This document shows positions 34,201 to 45,995 of a stretch of 64,000 nucleotides of DNA, piece after piece. The notes beneath the pieces are model-generated. The model saw nothing but the letters and a program-made list of their open reading frames with translations, made no database searches and was not told the DNA's origin. Numbering within the stretch: the first letter of the stretch is position 1; every line of letters starts with the position of its first letter. Both the position numbers and the translations under genes were made by a program. Source of the stretch: Calamus simplicifolius (lineage: Eukaryota; Streptophyta; Magnoliopsida; Arecales; Arecaceae). The stretch covers positions 1,097,160 to 1,161,159 of the forward strand of contig UESW01004077.1 of NCBI GenBank assembly GCA_900491605.1, read 5' to 3'.

Positions 34201-37200
34201 CTAGCTTTTGCATCCCAGTACTTGCTTATAATGCTTTTTTTCTTAAAAAAATATTTATGAAGCTCTAATATTTTATTTAATATTTAAATATTTTTAAACT
34301 TCAAAAGTGATATCTTTATGATAAATTAAATAGATTTAAAATTGACACTATAATGTGTTATAATCCAAATAGAATAGAACAGGACAGCCAAAATCGGTCC
34401 CGAAATCTCTTTGGGATGAGACGTCTCACCAAAACTTAAATCATTGAGTAGTAGCATTGAAGGAGATCAAATAATGGCATGTCACATGTTTGGCTAAAAC
34501 GCAGCTCACTTAAAAAGCTTCAAACTAAAGAAGGTGATGATAATATGCGAGGACTGATTAAGAACCTAAGAAACCAATATTTAAGGTTTGCTAGTTGGAT
34601 TGGAAAATGCAAGCAAAAGAATGAAGAAACCCTAAAATGAGTTGCCTTAATATTAGCAATGTAAGATGTACATATAGATGAATAAATCCCATAGTTACAA
34701 AATCAAGATGAATTCTATAAACTTAGCAGATCATTAGAAAAAGGATATCTCAACTTAGAGTATCAACAAAAGGGAACATGAATTTAAGCTGCTACTTTAA
34801 CAAAGATATTAACCCTTAAGAGGTTACTACATTGGAAATTCATATCTACCTAGTGAAGTTTTTCTTGGCACACTATAACCTTTGAATGGCTCATTCATCC
34901 CAATGATCGGAGCTCATATCCCAAGAAGAAGATAAATCCTTTCATGGATGGCACCTTTTGTGTTCATATATGGTTTATCTCTCATCTTTTTATCAATAAA
35001 ACCACCCAAATGATGCATTTGCTCCTTGTTTGATTATCTCTATCACTTTCCTAGCAATGATTACTCCATAGTCTCATCCCAAACAAATAAGTGAAAGAAT
35101 TCAGAAAACAAAGTCTAGTCTTATGCCCAATAAACCCATTTAATAGTCATTCTCTTTTGTTTTAGCCCTGCTCTCCAAGAATCAGTGATCTCTTGACATG
35201 CTAGATTTCTTTATTTCCTCCTATCAGATTAGACAAGTTCCCAGTGGGCTGTCTGCCTCCAAGGCACAAAAAGTTATTTGTTTAAAGGTCCACCACTAAT
35301 GGTATCCTCAACATCAATAAATAGCTTTATCTCTATCATTGTCAACAAAAGCTTGGAAGCATTACTAACCTGCTACCAACTTATATTTTGGGTAGCAGCA
35401 AATGTGGGGGAAAAAAACATTGATAGAAACTGTTTGACAAAATGTCTTTCAAGTCAGGCCAACTTAATTTATCAAGAATTATTATGACAATGGTTAAACA
35501 TAACAAGATATAACCATAGGAACTTAGAAGAGATTTTAGGACTTAACAAGGCATGGTGGCAAAATATAAATATTTGACTTATTTGGAGGAAGGAATTGCC
35601 AACCAATTCATTTGAACATGTTATGGTTATTCTATCTACATATTGATTATCAAGCTGTTAACAGGGAAAAGGTTTTTAGGAGGCATCCAATTTGGCCATA
35701 AAGCAGGCATGTGGCTTGAATTTATATGTCTGTCAAACAGCCTCTGGAAAAAGACAAAACACAGGAATGATCATGCTGCTTGCTTCCGACAAGTATAACT
35801 ATTCCATGGGAAAGAAGGCATCATCTATTCCTGTTTTTTACCTTTTTAACAGACAAAAAACCCTCATTCAAAAATAAAACCAAACAAAAAATTGGAATAA
35901 TTTGTGGCATAATTATTCCCATAAGCATAACTTTTGCTATTCCCATTTTTCTTGTTCTTGCACCAAACACAACCTTAAAGGCTAAAATATATTATCTATA
36001 TAGTGCTCGTTGATTACCTCGAAGAAAAAGGAAAAAAATGGCATTTCTAAGTCTTTTCCTAGAAGAGGGCAAGGGAAGACAATCTGGTGGTGGAAGAAAT
36101 GTCTTTTCCTAGAAGAGGGCAAGGGAAGACAATCTGGTGGTGGAAGCAGACAAGGGATAGTGAGGAGGGCCCTAAGGACCATGGTACATAATGACAAGGG
36201 AGAGGAGCTGAGGGTAAAGGTGCAAGTGGATGTATGCAGAGTGAAAAAGATTCATTGCTAATGACTCCTTATTGCACCAATTTTCACCAAGGAAACACTA
36301 CCATTGCTATTCCAAGATGAAAAGGAACATCAAGGCTTACTCCAATGAAGAAGATGGGTTCATATATGAAACTAGATCACATGAATATACCAATGCTATG
36401 TTGCACTACCATATTCACTGCTAAATTCATCATTAGACAAGGCATCAGTGGACTAGAGCAATTCGCAAGAGATTGATGTCATTCACTTTCTTGTATCCTT
36501 TATTAGACATGTCAAATGGGATTGCAGCAGTGAATATGGTGGTGCAAATAAGTTAAAAGCAGCATTTAGACACACAGGTGGGCTGACCAGGTTCACCTGT
36601 CCAACCTGCCACCTAGCGCTTGTTATAAGTCAGATCACGTCAGGAAGATGCATGCATATATCCTGCAGGGATGATGGCAACCTACTTGAGGAAAGAAGCC
36701 AACAAAATAGATTCAATGATGAAATCAATGATTCAAATCTCGGAGGAACAAGATTCGAGACAGCCGGAATGTCTCGTCGCAAAGAGATTCTGAGATCAAT
36801 CTCGGTCGTTTCATCCCATTCTGAATATATTATAGTGCCAACTTTAAAAAACCCAGTTTATCATAGAGATATAACTTTTGAAGTTAAATTTAAAAATTGA
36901 ATAAAACATTAAAACTTCACAAGTAATTATTTAAAAAAAAAAAACCATCCCAAATAAGTATTGGGATGCCCGACTGAATTAGGAACCAAGACGGGACAAG
37001 AAACAACATATCTTGTTTTATGAAAAAACCGAAACACCGGTGTCTTACAAGATTTAAAACCTTGGATGAAACCGCTAGATATTATGGGATCAAAAAATGG
37101 TTCCATGGAAGCAATTAACCCACAATTGGATCAGAAAACCATGACCTGAAAGTTACAGGTAGTCAATCTAGTTTAAGAGGTTCCAAAACACTGCTTAGAA

Positions 37201-37650
37201 GTAACTATATGTAAACCCTTCACCACTTGAAATCTTGAAAGCAAAACCTTCCCTAGTGGAGTTGTTCATGTTGTTACTTGATGCAACAATATTTTCCACC
37301 ATCATCAGATGTACAAAATATCTTGAAATTAGTAAAGTGATTCAGCAATATGAAACATAATGTTCACAATTTGACCACGATTAACACTGATAGGTGAAGA
37401 CCGTAGTTCAGGTTGTAATCTCCATTGCAATGCCTTAAACAGGATATCTGAAAAGTCTCATTCTCAAAGTTGGTAATAAAAGATAACATAGGCAGGGTGA
37501 CAACAGCAACGGTAATGAACTTAAAAATGACACAGAGTCAACAATTATGATGACAACAAAGTTGATTGACATGCTGGCTAGGTTTGATCAGGTTGGTAGA
37601 TTGGGTTTTGATATCGATATTGGCATAGACCAATATATGAGGTATATTTA
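31250..37650. other. Inferred BP-73 intron, unique-looking AT-rich DNA
   Basis: Apart from the duplication at 36051-36146, I see no gene, RNA or transposon signature. The sequence is moderately AT-rich with short open frames only. Confidence 0.4.
36051..36146. repeat. 50-bp direct tandem duplication
   Basis: GTCTTTTCCTAGAAGAGGGC and the following 30 bases occur at 36051-36100 and again from 36101, almost without change, so the duplication is recent. It lies in the inferred BP-73 intron and contains no recognised gene. Confidence 0.9.
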
Positions 37651-37823
37651 GTTACATTCAAATATAATCAAATTCAGGATCCAATCATCTTCCTCATACT
37701 TGGATTTACATGGATCCTGAAGCCACTTACTTTTTTACCTTTTTAATTTTGAATCCATAAACTATGTGAATCCAAGAATGAGGAAGGTGACCGAATCTAA
37801 GCTTGGCTACATTCGAATATAAC
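37651..37823. mobile_element. Fold-back MITE, about 173 bp
   Basis: The left part (GTTACATTCAAATATAATC.., CATCTTCCTCATACTTGGAT) and the reverse complement of the right part (GTTATATTCGAATGTAGCC.., CACCTTCCTCATTCTTGGAT) match over about 65 bases. The element therefore folds into a long imperfect hairpin with a short AT-rich centre. Confidence 0.6.
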
Positions 37824-37841
37824 CAGTCTATTTTTTTATAT

Positions 37842-37979
37842 TGGCCATATTTAAATGTAATCAAGTTAAGGATTCGATCACCTTCCTTACCCTTGGATCT
37901 ATATAAATGCCAGAAACACCCTATTTTTTCATTTTTTCATCTTTGGGATCCATGAACTATGTGGATCCAAGGACGGAAG
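37842..37979. mobile_element. Second, truncated copy of the same MITE
   Basis: GTAATCAAGTTAAGGATTCG, CACCTTCCTTACCCTTGGAT and later CATGAACTATGTGGATCCAA match the neighbouring MITE. The right arm breaks off at GGACGGAAG, exactly where plastid rpoA sequence begins. Confidence 0.55.
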
Positions 37980-38244
37980 ATGTGTCCAGTTTTCTACTTA
38001 TGAAAGGTCAAGCCGATACCATAGGTATTGCCATGCGAAGGGCTTTACTTGGAGAAACAGAAAGAATATGTATCACACGTACAAAATCTGAGAAATTAGC
38101 GCATGAATATTCTATGATAGTAAGTATTAAAGAATCAATACATGAAATTTGACTAAATTTTAAAAAAAATTATATTGAGAAGTAATCTATCTAGAGTTAT
38201 AGGTGCATCCATCTGCATTAGGGGACCTAAATACGTAACCAATT
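37980..38244 (+). pseudogene. rpoA: Nuclear insertion of plastid rpoA (fragment)
   Basis: The translation has LLMKGQADTIGIAMRRALLG, then ICITRTKSEKLAHEYSMIV and SIKESIHEI. This is the N-terminal region of the chloroplast-encoded RNA polymerase alpha subunit. After a stop and indels, SICIRGPKYVT (about 38207-38240) follows, also from rpoA. No plastid neighbours (petD, rps11) are seen. It is a short, diverged NUPT with no expected function, lying in the inferred intron of the BP-73 gene. Confidence 0.88.
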
Positions 38245-38292
38245 GATTTGTGTATTGGACTACAAACCAAGAGAGATCCCAAATATCGTACT

Positions 38293-38296
<4 letters not shown>

Positions 38297-38370
<74 letters not shown>
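38297..38370. repeat. Compound (CT)n(TA)n microsatellite
   Basis: About 18 CT units, then a short link and about 16 TA units. Confidence 0.95.
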
Positions 38371-38375
<5 letters not shown>

Positions 38376-38477
38376 GCAGAATTGGATGACTAGGACACGT
38401 CATGGAGAATGTGGTATGAAAATGAAAAGATAACCTTGCAAAAATTGTTGCCATTGAAGATTAATAATGTCAACAGA

Positions 38478-38556
38478 CTAATCTGTCAACGGAATTGAAC
38501 CCAAGTCTCTCGTATCCAACACCCAATGACTGTACTAACTAAGCCAATTGGAACCT
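38478..38556 (-). repeat. tRNA-derived SINE-like unit or decayed tRNA
   Basis: On the minus strand TTGGCTTAGTTAGTACAG fits a Pol III A box and GGGTTCAATTCC, 44 bases later, fits a B box. The anticodon arm does not fold cleanly, so a working tRNA gene is unlikely. No flanking repeat or A tail was delimited. Confidence 0.45.
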
Positions 38557-39416
38557 CAATAAAGCCTAAGATCTCAGTTCTGTTAACTACAGGGTTTCGC
38601 AGCCCATGGAGTTGAGAAAATGATGGGATTAACATATAATCTCTTGCTCCTCATAGCATCAAGAAACTTCATCAAATGTTGGATAGGTGCTTTGTACATG
38701 GGCAACCGATGCATATATAAGGATCAATGCTATGTTTTATCAAAAAGCTCTAGCACCCTCTAGATTTTTTTAAGTTATCATGGCTATTGAGTAAGTTTGT
38801 CTCTAATTCATCCTGACCAATGATGGTTACTCCATTCTCCCACCTGTCCTGTTGATGGGAAGAAAAAAAGAAAAAAAACTAAGCAAAGGAATCTGGAAAA
38901 CAAGGCCCACCTTCTTCCTTCAGGTCATACAATGATATTTATCCAAATTCTCTACTTGATGAAATCCCTGACATCAACTACTTGCCAAATCTCTGTCATC
39001 GTCTATCAGGAGTGTCACATAACCACGCTGCCACCAACTCAGTTCTTAGGTGGTGGCAAAAGTAAAACAATGGCAGATCAACTGTTTGATAAAATGTCTT
39101 AGAAGCAAATAGCAACTTCAAACAACAAGGAATACTGGAAAAAAAGAAATAGCAGACAGGACGTATGATGAAATGGTTTGCTCGTCATAACAACTTCATA
39201 AAACAATAGAAAGAGAAATCAAGCCTTGGTTGATTTCGAGTACAGAGTTGCCATTTCGTCCATCTGAACATACCATAGTTCAATTAACTTGCAAAGACAG
39301 CACATGGCCTTTTTCGCATAGATATTGCTTGTTGGGAAATCGATGAGGAAAAAAAGATAAGGGAATATAAGTAATAATGTGCAAATTGAATATCGGAGCT
39401 GCAGAGAGACACTCAC

Positions 39417-39530
39417 CGCCGAGCATTCCCGACAGTTGTGCCGACGCTCACCGGCGAAGCCGCCGGAAGAGGAACTCAAGAACGCTAGGGCTCAACGAAC
39501 AGGAGATGGGTTCGCTTGTTGGCTTGAGAC
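39417..39530 (-). other. BP73: Probable first exon (5' UTR plus 10 coding bases) of the BP-73 gene
   Basis: A GC-rich island in AT-rich DNA reads on the minus strand like a plant 5' UTR (GAGCCCTAGCGTTCTTGAG). It ends with ATGCTCGGCG followed by a strong donor GTGAGT (splice after 39417). Splicing to the acceptor at 31249 gives MLGGYLLSDGRCLLCPG in the right phase. This would make an intron of 8167 bp. It is an inference; a weaker donor at 32618 (CCAGGTATAAT) has the same phase but no in-frame start codon. Confidence 0.45.
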
Positions 39531-39539
39531 GAGGGGAGA

Positions 39540-40701
39540 ATAAAATATATAATAGAGAAATTTCTAAAAAAACACCTATCATTGTTTTATTTATCTCATA
39601 CGTCCATAAAAACAAAGTGCAAACTTTTTTTATTCTTGCCGTTGAACACGTGAGGTTGATAATTCTTCTGCTATCATTATGATGGCAAAAATAATTCTTG
39701 TTTTTCATAAATAATTTTTTTTTTATTAGAACTAGTGCTTGCATTCATCCTATATACTTATCGTGTGATTCATCCTCAAAAACCAATCGAATTGAATTAG
39801 GTCAACAGAAAAAAAAAAAAAAACCAGCACAATGATTTTGAATAAATACGAATCAAAGATATAAACTTAGTAGAAAATAAAATAAAAATACATGTCAAAG
39901 TGTAAGAACAAGAAAATAAAACACAAAGATAATATTTATTAATTTTTTTTAAAAATGAATGAAAAAAACTAGTTAACATTAAGGTTTATCATGCCTAACA
40001 TATTGTATTAGTTTGATATCGAGTTTCACTTTGACATTAGTAAAACTAACCAAACTGGCCTTTATTTTGTGATATCAATCTACATCATCTGATATCGTGT
40101 GATTAAGAGTGAAAAAAGACTAGACAATCCTTTCTTAATATAGAATGCCTATCGTACCATACCATACTAATTAAATCAATAATATACCAATGAGGATCTC
40201 AATAATAATTTTATAAACCTTGGTTAAGATGAAAGCAATAATTAAAAATAATTGGGAAGAATAAATATATGTTATGGTCGTAATTTAAAATGCATTAAAA
40301 TTAAAAATGCGGTATAATTATTTAAAATAAATTGTACAAAAAGAGGTTTTTCACAAAAAAAAAAAATCTTTAAAAATATGGTTCATTACATATTCATCCT
40401 CCAAAATTTATTATTTATATGTACTGATGAAATCATCCTTTATTTGCAAAGATTCTCCTTTGTTAGATTTTTAACAACAACATTAATATAGTTAGCTATT
40501 TTAAGCATAAAATGTTATATTATTCTATTGTATTCATCCATCTAAAAAGATTAATATTAACTTTGTGCTATAAAGAGCTATGTTTTTCATAAAAAAAATT
40601 CAATACTATTATTGAAAAAGGTGATAAAGTTATGTTATACCTAAAATAGATATTTAGTAGCTAAATTTCCAATAAAAGGTTATCAGTGTAAAAATAGAAT
40701 G

Positions 40702-40733
<32 letters not shown>

Positions 40734-41200
40734 TTCAAGTATAGATATACAATAAGTCATTTTTTTTTCAAGTATATGCACATAAAAAACTCTTTTAAAT
40801 GTTCTAAATATTAAATAGCCATTTTCATTAGTATTTGCATATTTTTAATCTCATGTATAAACGATCATGGATTCAATGGACTGAATGGGATCAAGAGAAT
40901 ATATTTGATTGTTAACGGTTGTGATTCAATGACCAATAAACAAATTAGCCCGGACAAAACGGAAGGAATATTTTGACTATGTTATTCTAATTATGACCAA
41001 CCTTATTACTCAAGCCTCACATAGAAAAGTAATTTGACTTCTTTGATTCTAAATGAGTTTCAAGTTGATTTCTTAATGATGAATGATTTATTTATCATTG
41101 GAAAAGGTTTTGAATCATGAAATCTGATAAAATTGTCATTGCATTAATATTCATGCATACGACGAAAGGACTAGGATAGTTTTCAATTTCTGACTCATCA
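39540..41200. other. AT-rich intergenic DNA
   Basis: No gene recognised. It includes a TA tract at 40705-40727 and a nearby direct repeat (TTTTTTCAAGTATA) on both sides of 40740. Confidence 0.4.
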
Positions 41201-41760
41201 GCCGTCATGTTCACAAAAAGATAAAACTACTATGCCTCGGACAAACTTAACCACTTTCATGCCTCGGCAGGACCAAGCGACCCTCATGCCTCAAAAGGAC
41301 TAAGCTATCCCCATGCCTGGGTATGACCGAGCAATCCTCATACCTCGGTAGGACCAGATATCTTCATGCCTCAATAAGACCAAGCTATTTCCTTCTTCGA
41401 CTCAAGCGCCCTTGCTACCTAGCATTACGCCAAGTCCTTTGCACGATGAACGGCTCTGATCACCTGATTTTCAAAGCGATCATCTTAAAATAAAAGTGAG
41501 GAGCCGAGCATTACCCTCTGATGCCAATTAACGAAAGTTTAAATCCCTGATTCTTTGGTGGGATTTCAACCACGTCAGTTCCTGGCATTTCCAAGAAGAA
41601 AATAAAGCCCGTAAAGTCAAAAATAGCTTAGTGCTTATAAATAACCCAATCTCAAAGCACCTATCAGCTTCCTTGGTCGTCGATCTTCTAACTAACAGGA
41701 TTCAAATCCTGCCGGCCCTATAATGATGCAACACAAGGGTTGGGATGATTATGCAATCAA
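41200..41760 (+). repeat. Probable LTR fragment with CATGCCTCGG tandem repeats
   Basis: Six degenerate units of about 30 bases (CTCATGCCTCGGNAGGACCAAGC) run from 41232 to 41390. They are followed by LTR-like sequence with a TATA motif, GCTTATAAATAACCC, near 41635. Neither LTR end could be fixed. Confidence 0.4.
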
Positions 41761-42127
41761 TGAACTGATGAAAATTGATATATATATATATATATATATA
41801 GTATTTTAGAAGATGGCTCATTCATCCAAAAATAAGAGAAAGAGTAAGAGAGTAGATTATGTGATGTAGAAAGTAACGGTTTAGGATAAAACTTTTAGAA
41901 ACATGAAGAAGCGTACCAAAAAGTTTGGAATTAAGAAACTCCAGAGATGATATGCTCATGAACTTTAATAGAATCAGAATCACAAAGTAAGCGAAAGGTA
42001 GATTTACCCGACGATGATGTGCTCTTAGTAGTAGTAGAAGATCTCTCACTAATTGGCAGGATTTCTGGATAAGAAAACTATCTTTTACGTAAGGTTTATT
42101 GATCTCGATTAAGGGGCAAAGACGGCT

Positions 42128-42225
42128 TCCTTGACTTTGGAGAAGAATCAAGAGAGGGGCGATGGCTTTGGAGGTGAATCAAGAGAGGGCAGCGGTTTTG
42201 GAGATGGATCAAGAGACGTGTGACG
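42128..42225. repeat. Tandem repeat, about 33-bp unit, three copies
   Basis: Units of the form GAATCAAGAGAGGGGCGATGG, GAATCAAGAGAGGGCAGCGG and GATCAAGAGACGTGTGACGG follow each other. A separate 55-bp duplication (GATCAATTGCTCAAGGCAA) lies at about 42370-42480. Confidence 0.7.
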
Positions 42226-43339
42226 GCTAGGATTTCAAGTATGGATGCCTAGAATTTAGAGAGAGGGGTTTGACGGTTGGTTATGAAGATGGTGGTATAA
42301 GGATTAGGGTTTATTTGGTGGAGCTTGGTAGAGGAGATGGACTAGACTAGGGTTTGGTAGTAAGAACACTTTGGCCTCACGCTTAGCTTCCTCACGAATG
42401 ATCAATTGCTCAAGGCAACGGAAATCTTCAGCCTTATGCCTAACTCCCTCATGGAGGATCAATTGCTCAAGGCAATGAACATAGAACTTGGAGGAAAGTT
42501 CTCAAGAAAAAAAAAAGTTTCATCTATTGATATTCTATTTTTTTATCGTTTCAAGAGAAGAATTTTATAACCTTTCATGTCATTACAAGGTAAGTTCAAC
42601 AATTACAGTAATAAATGATAGGAATTATAAAATATGGTAGAATTATAGAGTAAAGAATCTTCTTCCTTTCATTTGATTCGATCAAAATGGCAGCAGCAAT
42701 ATATGGTTCCAATTGGAGGCGAGGGACCACAAGCATAGAAGAAAGCTTTGGGGTGCCATCCTTCTTTCTTTTCTTTTTTCAACAAAGTCCATATAGGGCG
42801 CAAGATCCTTTCCAGAATTGTGAAGATACTGATCTTCATTTTCATTAAAGCATAGCAGGGGACGACTGAATTTCTTTCTTATGGGGTGCCCAAGGTTGCC
42901 AAAATTATAGATGGTGACATGGATGAAGAAGATTGATTCCACGTCATCAATCCTGGTGTAGGCGGATCCAATCCATGCAGAGCTCTAAGGGTAGGGTATG
43001 AATAAGGTTAGAGAAGATCGGATGGTTATCCAATACTACCTAATCTGGGACTTCTTCTGAATATCTTCAGTAATGTTTCAACAAGAGTAATACCTTTTCT
43101 TGAATTATTACAGGACTCAAATAAAATAAAAATGCATGACCTAGACATTGAACTAAACCAAACTTGACTAACTCAGTAATAGATTGGACTCGACCAACTA
43201 GGAAAGAAAAATTATGGGACTTCTAGGGTTCAGAGATCCAAATAGAATCCTGCAACCTTTTTCTCACTCTTGCTCATGCACCAATTCTTCCGGGATAGGA
43301 GGAACTTATCCCCATCGAGTAAGGGTCAGTTTGACTCTG

Positions 43340-45180
43340 GTACTCCTCTAGCAGGTCCGAGTTCAAGCTTTGCAAAGCTTCTCTAAAAATTCACGAGTCC
43401 TCAGATTCGGGCCAACCTTGCCAACGAACCAAGTATCACTGGTAACCTCTGTTTCGGGTCGAGATAGCTTAGTCATCCAGAATATGCTCAATCCTATCCT
43501 TTCGCTCAGGCCAAATAGTAGGTGGACACACAGGGGTAGGCTCACTCTCAAAGGAAAGGTTAGGTCCAAAAGCCTCGCTAGGTATCATTGCTGGCTTCCT
43601 ATACTCTACTAAGTCTGAAACATTGAAAGTAGAGCTAATGCCTAACTCAAAAGGTAACTTCAGTACATAGGCATTGGTTTCCACTTTCTTCATCACCCTA
43701 AAAGGACCAGCTCCGTGAGCATGTAACTTTCTAACAGTTTTCGAAGGAAATTGCCCAAGCCTTAACCTAACCATGACATAATCTTCTTCTACAAATTCTT
43801 GGACTCATTTTCGGAAATTAGCTAACCATTTATATATTTCATTACTTAAGTTAATCTTTGCACTAATCTTCTTATGCAAGTCCTTAATATGCTGCGCAAA
43901 TGATGCTGCAGACTCGGAGACTCATGTGTGAACACGTAATGGAATTAGGTCAAGGGCTTGTTGGGTTTGTACCCATAGATAATTTTGAATGGACTCTTTC
44001 CAGTGGACCTATTGACTGAAGCGTTGTAGGCAAACTAAGCTCTAGGTAACAACAAATCCCAATTTCTGGTGTTTTTTCCTACAAGGCATCTCAAAAGATT
44101 TCCTAAACTATAGTTCACTACTTCTGTTTGGCCATCGATTTGGGGATGGTAAGCTGTGGAATAGTTCAACTTAGGCCCTAACTTAAGCCAGAGGGTCTTT
44201 CAAAAATAGCTGGTGAACCATGCATTCCTATCTGAAACTATGGTCTTAGGTAAGTCATGGAGTCTAACGATCTCGTCAAAGAATAGTTGGGTTATCCTAG
44301 ACGCATCGAAGGTCTAAAAATAAGGCAAGAAATAGGCCATCTTATAGAACCTATCGACCACTACACAAATCAAATTATATTTTCTTTGGGTCCTTAACAC
44401 AAAATTCATACTCAAATCTTGCCTAAGATGGTCTAGATAGTCTTTCTTGGTCTTACTGTAAATCAAAATATTATCAAAATAGACTATAACAAATTTTTCT
44501 ATGAACATCCTAAGAACTTGGGTCATGATCCTCATAAATGTAATCGGTATATTGGACAAGCTAAAAGGCATCACTACCCACTCATATAGGCCATTCTTAG
44601 TTTTAAACATAGTCTTCCACTCATCCCCGGGTCTAATCCTAACCTGATGATAATCACTCTTAAGATCAATCTTTGAGAATATTGTTGCACTGGCCATCAT
44701 GTCTAACATGTCATCTAGGCAGGGTTTGGAGAATCTATATTTGATAGTGATCTTATTGATAGCTCGACTATCTATGCACATCCTCCATGTACCATCTTTC
44801 TTAGGGGTTAATAGAGTTGGAGCAGCACAAGAACTCAAACTTTTCCTAATAAACTCTTTCTTAAGTAACTCTCCAACCTGTTTCTGTAACTCTAGATGTT
44901 CAACTGGGTTCATCCTATAGTGGGGCAAGTTGGGCAAAGTGGCTTCTGGGACTAGGTCAATGGTATGTTGAATATCCCTAAGGGATGGAAGGTGGTCAGG
45001 AAGGTCTTCGGAAAAGACATCTTTAAACTCTTTTAAAATGTCCCTAACTTCCTGAGGGTGCTCTACGGGGGTCAGATCTTGGGTTTCCCTAGCTATCAAC
45101 ATCCAAATGGATGAACCTTCATTGATCTCTTGTTCTAATTCCTTAGCATTGATTAGGTTCAATTTTGGCTTCTTCTCTTT
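43340..45180 (-). pseudogene. Ty3/gypsy chromovirus pol, internally deleted
   Basis: The minus strand begins with FKDVFSEDLPDHLPSLRDIQ and HYRMNPVEHLELQKQ, then RT motifs CIDSRAINKITIKYRF, IFSKIDLKSDYHQVRI and IVYFDNILIYSK; the catalytic YxDD appears as YFDN. At about 44420 the frame runs straight from RT (DYLDHLRQ) into integrase (VVVDRFYKMAYFLPYF). RNase H and the first part of integrase are deleted without breaking the frame. Further integrase (AYHPQIDGQTEVVN near 44130) and a C-terminal part (HGAGPFRVMKKVETNAYVLK) follow. Chromodomain-like sequence (RIEHILDD, VGKVGPNLRTREFLEKL, 43375-43500) points to a chromovirus. Other stops and frameshifts are present. Confidence 0.85.
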
Positions 45181-45343
45181 TAATTGACTGAACCCCTTTT
45201 AATGTCATCCTTAGATGGGGTAGGGTAAACCATAATTTTTTCACTGTACTCAAAAATAGTTTTGTTACCTTGGCTTAACTTTTTCCATTAGTCTAAGAGT
45301 TTCTATTCGTAGGACATGGGTGCATACTTCTCTCTTAGTTTTG

Positions 45344-45440
45344 TTAGTGTGTGTCCTATATCCAATCAGATTAGATGCTAGTTTGTATACATTTCTTTAT
45401 GAATACAAATTAAATTTATTCATTTCTTTATCTATTCAGG
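45344..45440. repeat. Possible LTR fragment
   Basis: TGTTAGTGTGTGTCCTATAT followed by AT-rich sequence resembles the start of a plant LTR. It separates the chromovirus from the next gypsy fragment. The element type is uncertain. Confidence 0.3.
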
Positions 45441-45455
45441 TGTAATTTATATATA

Positions 45456-45974
45456 TACACATACATATAGGGGGAGCGATGGCGCTAATGGCGACATGTC
45501 CTTCTGGGCTCCTTCCCCCATCGCCGTTTGAAGGAGGGGCTACTCGAGCGGCGAATAGGAGACCGTGACCTTTTGGAGGCTTTCTAGTGGTGGTGCTTGG
45601 ACAGAGCATGACGGTGGCGATGCTCCTCCGAAGAGGGCTTTTTGTAGGTAGATTATTGACTGGTTGGAGCGATTGTCGCAAGCGGTATAGGAGGCTTGAG
45701 TTGTTGTCGAACAGCTGCCGGTTATTGCCCTTGCAACTCACGGACCGTCCCAACAAGAGCTTAGACTTGTTGGGTAAGGGTGGCCAATTGTTCGTGTGGG
45801 GTGAACAAAATAGGTGGCGAGAAAAGAACAGGGGGATTAGCCTTCGATTGCTCAGCATGATAGGAATGCCCTCCAGTATAACTAGCAGAAGCCTCCTGAA
45901 TATGTGTCACCACCATTATTGTTCAAGAGAGAGCGAGCTTGTAGCTCAGAGTTACAGATATATCCTTCTACGTT
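45456..45974 (-). pseudogene. Gypsy gag N-terminal fragment
   Basis: The minus strand gives IQEASASYTGGHS, FTPHEQLATLTQQV and ALVGTVRELQGQ, then a basic stretch. This is the usual N-terminal coiled-coil region of plant Ty3/gypsy gag. It lies directly inside the primer binding site of the adjoining LTR, and stops interrupt it. Confidence 0.55.
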
Positions 45975-45993
45975 CCCCTACCTGGTGCGCCAA
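45975..45993 (-). other. Candidate gypsy primer binding site
   Basis: On the minus strand the LTR end CATCATCA is followed after two bases by TTGGCGCACCAGGTAGGGG, close to the TTGGCGC..CCAGGTAGGGG type seen behind many plant gypsy LTRs. The cognate tRNA was not identified. Confidence 0.5.
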
Positions 45994-45995
45994 TT

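Noticed and set aside
41690..41725. GGATTCAAATCCTGCC as a possible tRNA B box
   Set aside because: No A box at suitable distance and no cloverleaf; it lies in LTR-like sequence.
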